Below are positions 8,322 to 17,713 of a stretch of DNA of 64,000 nucleotides, one piece after another. The stretch comes from Microbaculum marinum (lineage in GTDB: Bacteria > Pseudomonadota > Alphaproteobacteria > Rhizobiales > Tepidamorphaceae). The DNA lies in NCBI RefSeq assembly GCF_042646165.1, contig NZ_JBHRTC010000008.1; one strand, 5' to 3'. How positions within the stretch are numbered: the first letter of the stretch is position 1; each line of letters begins with the position of its first letter. The notes below the pieces were generated by a model, which was given only the letters and a program-made list of their open reading frames with translations, did no database searches and was not told the origin of the DNA. The position numbers and the translations under genes are program-made.

Positions 8322-8870
8322 ATGGCTTCGCGTTCGATCTTCGCAGTGCTGGAGAGGGTCGCAGATCTCGTCGCGGCCCTCTCGCTTGCCCTTGTGGCCC
8401 TTGTGACGGCGGCCGCCATCGTCCTGCGGGCGTTCGGCGCGAACCTGCCCGATGCCATCGATTTCTCCAGCATGCTCATGGGCGTGATGGTCTTCTGGGC
8501 GGCGGCGGTCGCGTTTCGTCACGACGACAACGTCCGCGTCGAGTTCCTCGGATCGGTCGCGCCGCCACCCGTCCGGCTCGCCATCCGCGTCTTCGCCAAT
8601 CTGGTGACGGCCGCCTTCATGGTGCTAATGGCGGTTGCCGGGGAGCGGCAGTTCGCCCTCGTCCTGCGCAGCCGCGAAGTCACTCCGGAGTTGCGCTTCG
8701 AGCTATGGCCGTTCGCCGCGGTCGCCTGGGCGGGGCTCGTCCTCACGGCCCTGATGGCGGTTGCGCTGGCTCTCGGCTGGTTCTCTTCAAGGCACCGCCG
8801 CTCTGCCCCCGGCGACGCGCCCGGCCGGCCCGGGCACCTGGTCGGACAGGGAACCCTCCATGGCGAATGA
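8322..8870 (+). CDS. dctQ: TRAP transporter small permease subunit (DctQ family)
   Basis: This 182-residue protein has four hydrophobic segments (about residues 12-36, 45-66, 86-107 and 125-150), the usual topology of the small TRAP membrane subunit. The segment FGANLPDAIDFSSMLMGVMVFWAAAVAF followed by DDNVRVEF is typical of the family. It begins 12 bases after the binding-protein stop, and its last 11 bases overlap the start of the large subunit gene. The C-terminal tail is polar and probably disordered. It works with the DctM subunit to couple solute uptake to the sodium or proton gradient. Confidence 0.88.
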   Translation: MASRSIFAVLERVADLVAALSLALVALVTAAAIVLRAFGANLPDAIDFSSMLMGVMVFWAAAVAFRHDDNVRVEFLGSVAPPPVRLAIRVFANLVTAAFMVLMAVAGERQFALVLRSREVTPELRFELWPFAAVAWAGLVLTALMAVALALGWFSSRHRRSAPGDAPGRPGHLVGQGTLHGE

Positions 8871-10161
8871 ACTGCTCGCCCCCGTCGGCTTCGCCGCCCT
8901 GTTTGCGCTGATGGTGCTGCAGGTGCCGATCGGCATCGCCATGGCGATCGTCGGCTTTGCCGGGTACGCGACGGTCGTCGGCTTCGGGCCGGCGATGTCG
9001 GTCCTGGCGAGCGCCCCGATCCGCACCGCATCCGACCCGGCGCTGGCGCTCTTGCCGCTGTTCATCCTGATGGGCGTGGCGGCGTTCCGCTCCGGTATCA
9101 GCGCCCGGCTGTTCGACGCCGGCCTGAAGACGCTCGGCCACTGGCGCGGCGGTCTCGCCCTCTCGACGATCGCCGCCAGCGCCGGCTTTGCCGCGATCTG
9201 CGGGTCGTCGGCGGCCGGTGCCGCGACCATGACCAGGATCGCGCTCAAGCCGATGAGGGACAGCGGCTACGACGAGGGGGTGGCCGCGGCGACTATCGCG
9301 GTCGGCGGAACGCTCGGCATCCTGATCCCGCCCTCCGTCGCGCTCGCCGTGTTCGGGATCCTCACCGAACAGGACATCGGGCGGCTCTTCGTCGCCGGCC
9401 TGGTGCCCGGCATCCTCGCCGTCGTCATGCACATGGGCGTCATTGCGATCATCTCGCGGGTCTCGCCGGAGAGCCTGCCGCAGGGCGCCCGGTTCGGCTG
9501 GCGCGACCGGCTTGCCGCCTATGCGAAGATCTGGCCGATCGTGCTGATCTTCCTGCTCGTGCTCGGCGGCATGTACTACGGCTACTTCACCCCCACGGAG
9601 GCCGCGGCGATGGGCGCGATCTTCACGCTCGCCATCGGCGTCCTGCGCGGCCAGCTTCCGATCCGCGAGATCGGCGGGGCGCTGGTCGAAACCTGCCGCA
9701 CCTCCGCGTCGATCTTCCTGATCCTGATCGGCGCCGTGATGTTCGGCTACTTCCTCGCCGTGACCGGGGCGCCGCACATGATCGCCGGATGGATCGGCAC
9801 CCTCGACCTGCCGCCGCTGGTCATCCTGGCCCTCATCCTGTTCGGATACCTGATCCTCGGCTGCTTCCTCGACAGCCTGGCGATGATCGTGCTGACCGTG
9901 CCGATCATCTTCCCGATCATCCAGCATCTCGGCTTCGACCCGATCTGGTTCGGGGTGCTGGTGGTCATCACCATCGAGCTCGGCCTCATCACCCCGCCGG
10001 TCGGCCTGAACGTATTCGTCATCAAGAGCATGGAGACCAGCCTCCCGCTCGGCGCCATCTACAGGGGCGTGCTGCCCTTCGTGGGAATGGAAATCCTGCG
10101 CCTCGCCCTGCTCACCGCCTTCCCCTGGCTGGTCCTCGCGCTGCCGAACTCGATGCGATGA
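8860..10161 (+). CDS. dctM: TRAP transporter large permease subunit (DctM family)
   Basis: This 433-residue protein has 11-12 predicted membrane helices. Diagnostic segments are LLPLFILMG and GILIPPSVALAVFGI (repeated glycine/proline hairpins) and the closing GLITPPVGLNVFVIK, which is characteristic of DctM. It is the ion-coupled translocation subunit. The ATG at 8860 overlaps the DctQ gene by 11 bases, so translational coupling is likely. It is the last gene of the operon, and the next 260 bases hold nothing recognisable before a tRNA on the opposite strand. Confidence 0.92.
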   Translation: MANELLAPVGFAALFALMVLQVPIGIAMAIVGFAGYATVVGFGPAMSVLASAPIRTASDPALALLPLFILMGVAAFRSGISARLFDAGLKTLGHWRGGLALSTIAASAGFAAICGSSAAGAATMTRIALKPMRDSGYDEGVAAATIAVGGTLGILIPPSVALAVFGILTEQDIGRLFVAGLVPGILAVVMHMGVIAIISRVSPESLPQGARFGWRDRLAAYAKIWPIVLIFLLVLGGMYYGYFTPTEAAAMGAIFTLAIGVLRGQLPIREIGGALVETCRTSASIFLILIGAVMFGYFLAVTGAPHMIAGWIGTLDLPPLVILALILFGYLILGCFLDSLAMIVLTVPIIFPIIQHLGFDPIWFGVLVVITIELGLITPPVGLNVFVIKSMETSLPLGAIYRGVLPFVGMEILRLALLTAFPWLVLALPNSMR

Positions 10162-10424
10162 AGTCTCGGGGAGGCCTGTCGCGACAGTTTCCGCATTCCG
10201 CCGCGGACCGTGCGTGCGTCTTCGAAAGCCGTGCGTCAATCGCGCATCACATCGCTGCGTCCACGACTGCCGGTATCGGCTGTGCGCGGCCCGGCAACGA
10301 CTTTGGCGACCACGCCGTATGAGCATTTCGACGGGATCGGGCGTCTACCAAAGCCGTCCTCGCACGAACAGCCTCCGAGGGCCTGGAAACGTCTGCGCCC
10401 GTAGTTCTCTCTTTTGTTCGGGAA

Positions 10425-10501
<77 letters not shown>

Positions 10502-11077
10502 ATGGCGCCGGATGCGGGCGGACCATAGGGGATTGCGGCGCGCCGTTCAATCGTTTCGCGAGGCGACGGCTCGCGCGCCCGATGGGCGAGGGCGGCGAGC
10601 ATCGCGCCGACCGGCTGCTCCGCCTTCTTGCCCCGTCTCAACCGCAATTCGGTGGCCGCGATAGCCAGCGGCCCGGCGGTGTCCGCGCGCATGTCTGATA
10701 CGCGGAGGCCTGCGGAGGTCTCTCTTGGGGCAAACGGCCGGTCCGCCGTGTCCGCCTTCGCTCCGGCACGCCCCGCCCTGTTCGGACGTGCCTCGCTGCG
10801 GGCTGTAACGCGGGATAGGGGCGAGAGGAGGCATTCGAGGATCTCCGCCGCGCCGGATCTTTCGCCAGCCGCATTCGGCAACCGACCGGGCAACATCGCA
10901 ACTGCTGCGCGCGGCATCCGGGAGAACCGCCGGAGGCCCACCCTGCAGCCGGCAATTGCGGCGACCGCCGGGATTCGCCCGGAACATTGCCGCGGCCTCT
11001 CGCGTTGTCCGGGAACACCGGACCCATGACGACCCGCATGGCGGGAGCCCGAAAACGAAAAACGAAGAGAGTATGTG
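10502..11077. other. Intergenic stretch without a recognisable gene
   Basis: About 575 bases between the tRNA-Arg and the exported protein gene. Several open frames exist on both strands, but none shows a plausible product, a ribosome site or codon use like the neighbours. The part just before 11078 (GAAGAGAG at 11064-11071) is the ribosome site of the next gene. A promoter for the tRNA must lie just right of 10501, but I could not pick hexamers with confidence. Confidence 0.5.
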
Positions 11078-11620
11078 ATGCGTAGACGATCGATTCCATA
11101 CGCCGCGATGGCCTGCGGCGCCCTCGCCCTTGTGGGCCTCGGCAGCCTCGCGGCGCCGCAGGCGCGGGCCAGCGGCGAGGAAGCCTACCTGCAGCGGTTC
11201 GCCGGCCAGTGGAGCGCCAGCGGCAAGGTGCGCGAGAACGCCCAGGCGAGCAACCGGCAGGTCAGCTGCGCGCTCGAGGGGTCCAGCTCCGACACCGGCG
11301 CGGCGATCCGCGGCACCTGCCGGGCGCTCGGCATCTTCACCCGCGACATCAGCGTCGAACTGCGCTTTGAGCCGCAGACGGGCCGCTATTCCGGCGTCTA
11401 CAACGGATCGCCGGCCGGCCCGGTGCAGCTGTCGGGGACGCGCAGCGGCAACGTGCTGACGCTGGACGCGACCTGGCCGAAGGAGATCAACGGCGACCGC
11501 GCGGCAACGATGATCATCCGCAACCCGCAGCCGGGCCGCTTCACCTTCCTGGTCGTCGACCGGGTCGAGGACGGCGGGCCGATCGAGACGATGACCAACC
11601 TGACGGTCGCCGCGCTGTAG
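11078..11620 (+). CDS. Small exported protein of unknown function
   Basis: This 180-residue protein begins with two or more Arg and a hydrophobic stretch ending in ARASGEE, a clear Sec signal peptide (residues 1-32). The mature part is rich in beta-strand patterns, with GQWSASGKV near the start and FRFEPQTGRYSGVYNGSPAGPVQLSGTRSGNVLTLD-like alternation later, as in small calycin or beta-barrel proteins, though I recognise no family. Two Cys (in VSCALEG and GTCRALG) could form a disulfide. The ATG at 11078 follows GAAGAGAG; a GTG at 11075 is the alternative start. It stands alone, with a repeat cluster downstream. Confidence 0.72.
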   Translation: MRRRSIPYAAMACGALALVGLGSLAAPQARASGEEAYLQRFAGQWSASGKVRENAQASNRQVSCALEGSSSDTGAAIRGTCRALGIFTRDISVELRFEPQTGRYSGVYNGSPAGPVQLSGTRSGNVLTLDATWPKEINGDRAATMIIRNPQPGRFTFLVVDRVEDGGPIETMTNLTVAAL

Positions 11621-11945
11621 ACGCCGCCGGCGAGCCGGGCAATGCGGCGGCACCAGCGTGCCGCATCGGCGACGAACTGCCGGCGCTGAAGCGCCAGCCG
11701 AAGGCAGGCGAAGCCGCTGCGGCAACCACCGCACGCTCCGCTCGCCGAAGCTCGCTGCGCGCCCCACCCCCGACCCCTCCCCACGAGGGGGAGGGGAGTT
11801 GTGGTGGCCCAGGTCATTGCCCTGTCGACATTATCGCCGAGGGGACGCGCTGCCGCAGGCAGCGCGGTCCGTGTCCGTCGGTCCGCTCCGGATTGCGCGG
11901 AGAGCGGTCAATCGAGCCTCCGCTTCGACCCGACAGCAGTCTCGT

Positions 11946-12020
11946 CTATCCATCCGGCCGGCAGTACAGCGCCACCACGTGCCGCGCTTCGGCGAAGAAA
12001 AGCCAGCGCTCGAGCACCAT
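11946..12020 (-). pseudogene. Orphan copy A of the C-terminus of the DmsC-like anchor gene
   Basis: On the minus strand, 24 codons plus a stop read MVLERWLFFAEARHVVALYC and then RPDG. 18 of the 24 residues match the end of the real anchor subunit (LVVERWLFFAEARHVAALYY then RPAV, stop at 12978). Upstream of this fragment the frame no longer matches the anchor protein. It is a degraded partial duplicate and not expected to be translated. Confidence 0.8.
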
Positions 12021-12391
12021 CTCCGAACACCGGCGGCACGCAGGCGTCCTCGGATGCGGCGAACGCCGCACGCTTCGCTCGCCGAAGCTCGCTGCGCGCC
12101 CCACCCCCGACCCCTCCCCACGAGGGGGAGGGGAGTTGTTGTGGCACGGCTCACGTCTACTGCTCCCATGTGTGGAAGGGTGAGGCGCGCGCCCTTTCAA
12201 GGAGAGCATCCTTGCCCCAGCCTCTGCTTCTATTGCCTCCCCTGCGTAGAGACCGTCTGCTCCCGTTCGCCGGATGGAGGCGGGGTGCGTCCCTTGAAGG
12301 GAAGGCTTACGGTGCTCGGCCCATATCATTCCCTCTGGCACGGCCCTCTTCTCCCTCCCCCCTTGTGGGGGAGGGTCGGGGAGGGGGCGCG

Positions 12392-12460
12392 NNNNNNNNN
12401 NNNNNNNNNNNNNNNNNNNNNNNNNNNNNNNNNNNNNNNNNNNNNNNNNNNNNNNNNNNN
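12392..12460. other. Assembly gap (69 N)
   Basis: A run of N directly after a REP-like palindrome. The gap is an assembly failure in the repeat cluster. Its true length is unknown. Confidence 0.98.
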
Positions 12461-12555
12461 GCGCTGCCGCAGGCAGCGCGGTCCGCATCGGTCGGTTCGC
12501 GCCCGAGTGCGCGGAGGCGGACAGCCGAGCCCGACTGGTCCAGACAGCAGTTCGT

Positions 12556-12630
12556 CTACACAGCCGGCCTGTAATAAAGCGCCGCCACGTGCCGCGCTTC
12601 GGCGAAGAACAGCCAGGGCTCGAGCACCAT
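12556..12630 (-). pseudogene. Orphan copy B of the C-terminus of the DmsC-like anchor gene
   Basis: A second 24-codon copy ending at a TAG (12556-12558), matching the real gene end in 21 of 24 residues. It shares with copy A the start MVLE and the flanking sequence upstream, so A and B derive from one event or from a lost paralogue. It lies 422 bp from the true stop and 610 bp from copy A. Confidence 0.8.
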
Positions 12631-12721
12631 TCCCGAACACCGGCGGCACGCAGGCGTCCTCGGATACGGCAACCGCCGCACGCTCCGCTCGCCGAAGCTC
12701 GCTGCGCGCCCCACCCCCGAC

Positions 12722-12774
12722 NNNNNNNNNNNNNNNNNNNNNNNNNNNNNNNNNNNNNNNNNNNNNNNNNNNNN
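12722..12774. other. Assembly gap (53 N)
   Basis: A second run of N that cuts a REP-like palindrome after its left arm (CCCCACCCCCGAC). Sequence resumes in the middle of a copy of CTGTCGACATTATCGC. Confidence 0.98.
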
Positions 12775-12977
12775 CGCTGTCGACATTATCGCGGAAGGGG
12801 GCGCGCCGCGCCGCCGTAGCCTGCGGATCGGCCCTCTTCTCCCTCCCCCCTCGTGGGGGAGGGTCGGGGAGGGGGCGCGCTGCCGCAGGCAGCGCGGTCC
12901 GCGTCCGTCGATTCGCGCCGGAGTGCGCGGACGAACGGATTGCCGAGCCTCCCGACCGGTCCAGACAGCAGTTTCGT

Positions 12978-13916
12978 CTACACAGCCGGCCTGTAGTAAA
13001 GCGCCGCCACGTGCCGCGCCTCGGCGAAGAACAGCCAGCGCTCGACGACCAGGCCCAGGCCCGCAAAGACGCAGGCTGCGCTTGCGGCCGCGATTGCCGC
13101 CGCGCCGCCGGCAGCCAGCGAGACCAGCACCAGGGCCAGCGGCACCGCGAAGGCGCAGATCCAGGCGATCCGCCGGAGCTGCCGCGCGTGCTTGCGGGCG
13201 ACCCGGTAGCCCATCTCCTTCAGCACGTAGTTCTCCGCGGTGTGCGGCCACTCGATCGAGCGGACGGCCCCGTCGCCGAGGCCCGTCGCCCGCCCCGCGG
13301 TGACGGGCGGCGCGCGGGTGTCGTTCGCCCGCCAGGCCGCAAGCTTCAGCGCCCAGCCGGCGGCGAGCAGCGCGGCAGCGACCCACCCGACGACGGGTTC
13401 GCCGCCGAACATCGCGGCGACGGCGTTGAGCAGCACCGCGCCGCTCATCGCCGCAAGCAGCAGGTAGACCGGCGTGGTATAGCCGTTCGCCCACTCGGGT
13501 ATGGTCCTGAGCGAGGCGTAGATCATCGAGGTGGTATAGACCGTGACGAGTGCGCCGAGGGCCGCCAGCAGGCCGGCCAGCACGATCATGGATCCGGTCC
13601 GCCCGAACAGCACCCAGCCGGCGGCGAAGACCGCCGCGGGCACGTAGGTCAGCACGCTTGCCACCCCCTCGCGCGACAGCCACGACGAGCGCCATTGCGA
13701 AAAGGCCCGCCAGGCCCGCTCCGGGTGGCCGAGATGCAGCGTCGAGGCCAGCAGTCCCGCCGTGACCAGTGTCAGCGCCAGGCCGAGGGCGATGAGTCCG
13801 AACAGCCGGTCGGCCGGCACCAGGCCGAGCGCCAGCCCGATCCCGGTCAGGGCGAGCAGCCCGTAGCCAGCCCCGCTGGCGGTGGTGAAGAAGATGACCG
13901 AGATGGCTGGATGCAT
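12978..13916 (-). CDS. DmsC-family membrane anchor subunit of a molybdoenzyme (SoeC-like)
   Basis: This 312-residue protein has about eight hydrophobic helices, beginning MHPAISVIFFTTASGAGYGLL, with the DmsC-typical stretch STLHLGHPERAWRAFSQWRSSWLSREG near residue 60. That His-containing loop is conserved in anchors that pass electrons to or from quinone. It is the last gene of a three-gene operon read leftwards: catalytic subunit, iron-sulfur subunit, anchor. The 3' end is the source of two partial copies in the adjacent repeat cluster. SoeC of sulfite-oxidising bacteria and DmsC share this fold; the lack of a Tat signal on the catalytic subunit favours the SoeC reading. Confidence 0.87.
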   Translation of the reverse strand: MHPAISVIFFTTASGAGYGLLALTGIGLALGLVPADRLFGLIALGLALTLVTAGLLASTLHLGHPERAWRAFSQWRSSWLSREGVASVLTYVPAAVFAAGWVLFGRTGSMIVLAGLLAALGALVTVYTTSMIYASLRTIPEWANGYTTPVYLLLAAMSGAVLLNAVAAMFGGEPVVGWVAAALLAAGWALKLAAWRANDTRAPPVTAGRATGLGDGAVRSIEWPHTAENYVLKEMGYRVARKHARQLRRIAWICAFAVPLALVLVSLAAGGAAAIAAASAACVFAGLGLVVERWLFFAEARHVAALYYRPAV

Positions 13917-13934
13917 CGGTCCGTCTCTACCGGT

Positions 13935-14696
13935 CTACCTCGACAGCATCCGGTCGACCCAGGCGAAGAAGCCGCCCTCGCCTCCGACCGGCTCCAGCGG
14001 CGCCGCGCCGGCGTCGGCATGCCGCTCGCGCGGCGGCAGGTACTTGTTGACCGGCCGGTAGCCCAGTTCGGGCATCAGGTCGACGCCGCCGCGCGCCGCG
14101 ACAAGTTGCGAGACCGGCGAGGTCTCGTCGCCGAGGTCGCCGAAATGCCGCGCGCCCACCGGGCAGGAGGCGACGCAGGCAGGCACGCGGTCCGCCTCGG
14201 GCAGGTTGTCGTTGTAGATCCGGTCGACGCACAGCGTGCACTTCTTCATGACGCCGACCTCGGTGTCGTACTCGCGGGCGCCATACGGACAGGCCCAGCT
14301 GCACAGCTTGCAGCCGATGCACTTGTCCTCGTCGACCAGCACGATGCCGTCGGAGGCCCGCTTGTAGGAGGCCCCCGTCGGGCAGACGGTGACGCAGGCC
14401 GGCTCGTCGCAGTGCAGGCAGGAGCGCGGGAAGTGCACCGTGCGGCTGCCGGTGCCCGTGCCGGTCCCCCTGTTGGTTCCCGGGCCGGTCTCGACCTCCT
14501 GCTCGTAGGTGTGGACGCGGTTGAACCAGACCCCGTCGGGCGCCTCGCCGTAGGGGTCGATGTCGGTCAGCGGCGCCATGTGGCCGCCGGTGTTCCATTC
14601 CTTGCAGCTCGTCACGCAGGCCTGGCAGCCGACGCAGGTGTCGAGGTCGATGACCAGGCCGAGCTTGCGGCCGGTCGACTTCTGCAGGCCGGTCAT
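13935..14696 (-). CDS. Four-cluster iron-sulfur electron-transfer subunit (SoeB/DmsB-like)
   Basis: This 253-residue ferredoxin-like subunit contains four Cys groups: CVGCQACVTSC near residue 20, HCDEPACVTVCP near 95, CIGCKLCSWACP near 130, and CTLC with CVASCP further on. These should bind four [4Fe-4S] clusters, wiring the molybdenum site to the membrane anchor. The start at 14696 overlaps the catalytic-subunit stop by 4 bases; an upstream in-frame ATG at 14759 would add 21 basic residues lying inside the catalytic gene and is unlikely. The stop is followed 18 bases later by the anchor gene. Confidence 0.9.
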   Translation of the reverse strand: MTGLQKSTGRKLGLVIDLDTCVGCQACVTSCKEWNTGGHMAPLTDIDPYGEAPDGVWFNRVHTYEQEVETGPGTNRGTGTGTGSRTVHFPRSCLHCDEPACVTVCPTGASYKRASDGIVLVDEDKCIGCKLCSWACPYGAREYDTEVGVMKKCTLCVDRIYNDNLPEADRVPACVASCPVGARHFGDLGDETSPVSQLVAARGGVDLMPELGYRPVNKYLPPRERHADAGAAPLEPVGGEGGFFAWVDRMLSR

Positions 14697-17600
14697 GCCG
14701 CCCCTCCGCCGGCCCGGCCGGCCTTGCCTGCTTCCCCTCTCTTTGAATCCTGCCGCCATTGCCGGAACAGGCGACCGTACTGCAGGATCGTCGGGGATGG
14801 CGGCAGGTCCGGCGGCGGCGGCAGTTCGGGGAACTGCGGCCCGGCCTCGCCGCAGTCTGCAGGCGCGCAGCGGCTGAGCCTGACCCTGAGGTCGAACCAG
14901 GCGGCCTGCCCGGTCACCGGATCGGAGTTCGAATAGGCCCTGCCGCCGCCGCCTTCGCCATCAGGGCCGCCATCCGGGCCGCCGCCCGGACCGCCGGGTG
15001 TGGCGCTCTGGCGCAGGACGTCGGAGATCGCGTGGTTGAGCAGGAAGCCGCGCGTCGCCTCCGGCGCCTCCGGATCGAGCCCCCAGGCGCCACGCCGCTT
15101 GCCGATCGCGTTCCAGGTCCACACGGTGTCCGGGTTCACCCCGTCGACCAGCCGGACCTGTCCCTTGACCCTTCCCGAATGGCTTTCGATCCACACCCAG
15201 TCGTCGTCGGCGATGCCGAGCCGGCCCGCCGTGTCGCGATGCACGAACAGGCGGTTCTGGCTGGTGATCTGCCTGAGCCAGGCGTTCTGCGAGCCCCAGG
15301 AATGGTACATGTGCATCGGCCGCTGGGTGATCGCGTGCAGCGGCAGCACACCGGTATCGACCGCCGCCTCCTGCAGCGGCGCGTACCAGAACGGCAGCGG
15401 ATCGAAATATCGCTCGATGCGCGCCCTTTCGGCCTCCGGCGGGACGACGGCGCCGTGCCCGCGCGCGGCCAGCCGGAAGCGCTGCAGCACCTCCGAATAG
15501 AGCTGGAAGACGATCTGGTCCGGCGTGTCGATCAGGCCGAAGCCGGCGGCGAAGTCGAGATAGCCGCGGTTCGCCATCTTGTAGTAGCGCTGGCCGGGCT
15601 CGAGTTCGTGCTTCCAGAAGCCGCCGTTGTCGATGTAGCGCTGAAGCTGCTGCGGATTGGGGGCGCCGCGGCCGTGCTCGTCGCCGTTGCCGCGCCAGCC
15701 CGCAAGCGGCCCGACGCCGGGCTTGCGCTCGTGGTTGACGATGTAGTCGGCGTAGTCGCGATAGGCGGGCGAGCTGTCGTCGCGCACCATGCCGGGAAGC
15801 CCGAGCCGTGCGCCGAGGTCGAGCAGCACCGACTGGAAGCCGCGCACGTCGCGGTCCGGTTCGACGACCGGGTGGCGGATCGCGTCGGCCGGTCCGTCGG
15901 CGTCGCTGATCGGCCTGTCGAGCAGGCTGATGCAATCGTGCCGCTCCAGGTAGGTCGTGTCCGGCAGCACCAGGTCGGCATAGGCGACCGTCTCGGAATT
16001 GTAGGCGTCCGAATAGATGATGAAGGGGATCCGGTAGTCGCCAGTCTCGTCGCGGTCGGTCAGCATCGCGATCGTTTCCGCCGTGTTCATCGACGAGTTC
16101 CAGGCCATGTTGGCCATGAACATGAACAGCGTGTCGATCGGATAGGGATCGCCAGCCCAGGCATTGCGGATCACCGTGTGCATCAGGCCGTGGGCGGCCA
16201 GCGGCGCCTCCCAGGAATAGGCCTTGTCGATGCGGATCGGGCCGCCGTTCTCGTCGACCAGCAGGTCGTCGGGCGATTGAACGAAGCCGAGCGGCATCCC
16301 GTCGAGCGGCGTGTCGGGCCTGCCGCCGTCGCGGCCCGCGGGCTTCGGTCCCGGCGGGACCGGCCTGGGATACGGCGCCTTGCAGCGGAAGCCGCCGGGC
16401 ACCTCGACCGAGCCGAGCAGCACCTGCAGCAGGTGGATCGCCCGGCAGGTGTGGAAGCCGTTCGAATGCGCCGAGATGCCGCGCATCGCGTGCATCGCGA
16501 CCGGCCGTCCGGTCATCGTCTCGTGCCGCACGCCGTTCGCGTCGGTCCAGGCGACCGGCAGTTCGATCGCCTCCTCGAAGGCGACGCGGGCGAGCTCGGC
16601 GGCGATGCGGCGGATCCGGTCGGCGGCAATCCCGCACCGTTCGGCGACGGCGTCGGGGGACCAGGCCTCGTCGAGATAGCGCTCGGCGATCAGCTGGAAC
16701 GCCGGCCGCGCGGTCCGGCCGTCGGCCTCGAATGTCCCCGCAAGCTCGGGCTCGACATTCGCCGACATCGCCGTCGCTGTCCCGCTGCGCCGGTCCCTGA
16801 CCAGCGGCCTGCCGGCCTCGTCGCGCAGGATCAGCCCGTCGTCCGCGGCTCCGGGTTCATGGATGACGAGGTGGGCGGCGTTGGTGAACCTGATCAGGTA
16901 GTCGAGGTCGACCCTGCCGGCCTTCAGCAACTCGTGGACCAGCGCCAGCACGAACAGCCCGTCGGTGCCCGGCCGGATGCCCACCCATTCGTCGGCGATC
17001 GCGTTGTAGCCGGTGCGGCAGGGGTTGACCGAAACGACTTTGGCGCCGCGCGCCTTCAGCTTGCCGAGGCCGATCTTGATCGGATTGGAATCGTGGTCCT
17101 CGGCCACTCCGAACAGCAGGAAGTACTTCGCATGCTCCCAGTCGGGCTCGCCGAACTCCCAGAACGAGCCGCCGATGGTGTAGAGCCCGGCGGCCGCCAT
17201 GTTGACCGAGCAGAAGCCGCCGTGGGCGGCGAAGTTGGGGGTGCCGAACTGCTTCGCCCACCAGCCGGTGAAGGACTGCGACTGGTCGCGGCCGGTGAAG
17301 AAGGCGAGTTTCTTCGGATCGGTGGAGCGGATCCGCTTCAGCCGGTCGGTGGCGATCGCCAGCGCCTCGTCCCACTCGATCTCGCGGAACGCGCCGCTGC
17401 CCCGCTCGCCGGTCCGCAACAGGGGCTTGCGGAGCCTGGCGGGGCTGTAGTGCTGCATGATGCCGGCGCTGCCCTTGCCGCACAGCACGCCGCGGTTGAC
17501 CGGGTGGTCCGGGTTGCCGCCGATGTAGCGGATGCGGCCCTCGACCAGGTGGACGTCGATGCCGCAGCGGCACGCGCACATGTAGCAGGTGGTCCGTCTG

Positions 17601-17713
17601 ACCTCGTCGGCGACCGCCGGCGACGTATCGACGCCGTCACGCTCCGGTGGCGCATCGGTGACAGGCAGATGACACTGCGACGGCGCAGAGTTGGCACGCT
17701 GATGACGCATCAT
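14693..17713 (-). CDS. Molybdopterin oxidoreductase catalytic subunit (SoeA/DmsA-like)
   Basis: This 1006-residue member of the DMSO reductase family has the [4Fe-4S] motif CYMCACRCGI with a fourth Cys in GVLCGKG (residues about 43-80), followed by NPDHPVNRGVLCGKG and SPARLRKPL. No twin-arginine or Sec signal precedes it, so it should work in the cytoplasm, which separates it from DmsA and PhsA and matches the membrane-bound sulfite dehydrogenase SoeA. It would oxidise sulfite to sulfate and pass electrons via the iron-sulfur and anchor subunits to quinone. TusA and a divergent LysR gene nearby support sulfur metabolism. Another substrate, such as polysulfide or an organic S- or N-oxide, cannot be excluded. 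Confidence 0.88.
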   Translation of the reverse strand: MMRHQRANSAPSQCHLPVTDAPPERDGVDTSPAVADEVRRTTCYMCACRCGIDVHLVEGRIRYIGGNPDHPVNRGVLCGKGSAGIMQHYSPARLRKPLLRTGERGSGAFREIEWDEALAIATDRLKRIRSTDPKKLAFFTGRDQSQSFTGWWAKQFGTPNFAAHGGFCSVNMAAAGLYTIGGSFWEFGEPDWEHAKYFLLFGVAEDHDSNPIKIGLGKLKARGAKVVSVNPCRTGYNAIADEWVGIRPGTDGLFVLALVHELLKAGRVDLDYLIRFTNAAHLVIHEPGAADDGLILRDEAGRPLVRDRRSGTATAMSANVEPELAGTFEADGRTARPAFQLIAERYLDEAWSPDAVAERCGIAADRIRRIAAELARVAFEEAIELPVAWTDANGVRHETMTGRPVAMHAMRGISAHSNGFHTCRAIHLLQVLLGSVEVPGGFRCKAPYPRPVPPGPKPAGRDGGRPDTPLDGMPLGFVQSPDDLLVDENGGPIRIDKAYSWEAPLAAHGLMHTVIRNAWAGDPYPIDTLFMFMANMAWNSSMNTAETIAMLTDRDETGDYRIPFIIYSDAYNSETVAYADLVLPDTTYLERHDCISLLDRPISDADGPADAIRHPVVEPDRDVRGFQSVLLDLGARLGLPGMVRDDSSPAYRDYADYIVNHERKPGVGPLAGWRGNGDEHGRGAPNPQQLQRYIDNGGFWKHELEPGQRYYKMANRGYLDFAAGFGLIDTPDQIVFQLYSEVLQRFRLAARGHGAVVPPEAERARIERYFDPLPFWYAPLQEAAVDTGVLPLHAITQRPMHMYHSWGSQNAWLRQITSQNRLFVHRDTAGRLGIADDDWVWIESHSGRVKGQVRLVDGVNPDTVWTWNAIGKRRGAWGLDPEAPEATRGFLLNHAISDVLRQSATPGGPGGGPDGGPDGEGGGGRAYSNSDPVTGQAAWFDLRVRLSRCAPADCGEAGPQFPELPPPPDLPPSPTILQYGRLFRQWRQDSKRGEAGKAGRAGGGAA

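Larger units (their letters stand above)
11621..12977. repeat. Repeat mosaic with REP-like palindromes and duplicated gene tails
   Basis: A 1.36-kb stretch without a real gene. It holds several copies of a C-run/G-run palindrome (11762-11797, 12097-12134, 12350-12391, 12709-12721 cut by a gap, 12838-12880), three copies of the perfect hairpin GCGCTGCC-GCA-GGCAGCGC (near 11849, 12461 and 12878) and two copies of CTGTCGACATTATCGC (11822 and 12776). It also holds two minus-strand copies of the last 24 codons of the gene at 12978-13916. The arrangement hairpin, about 95-100 bp, gene tail occurs three times, the third being the true gene end. Long open frames crossing the region are by-products of the composition. 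Confidence 0.85.

Noticed and set aside
11621..12977. CRISPR array
   Set aside because: The repeats are palindromic REP-like elements and gene-tail copies of irregular spacing and length, without uniform repeats or spacers and without cas genes.
11658..14936. A plus-strand open frame of over 1,000 codons across the repeat cluster and the molybdoenzyme genes
   Set aside because: It runs through N gaps and antisense to well-supported genes, has no recognisable domain, and arises from the G+C-rich third codon positions of the opposite strand.
14693..17713. Nitrate reductase or formate dehydrogenase catalytic subunit
   Set aside because: No Sec/Cys formate-dehydrogenase motif or Nar-type N-terminus was found, and the DmsC-type anchor and TusA context point to sulfur compounds.
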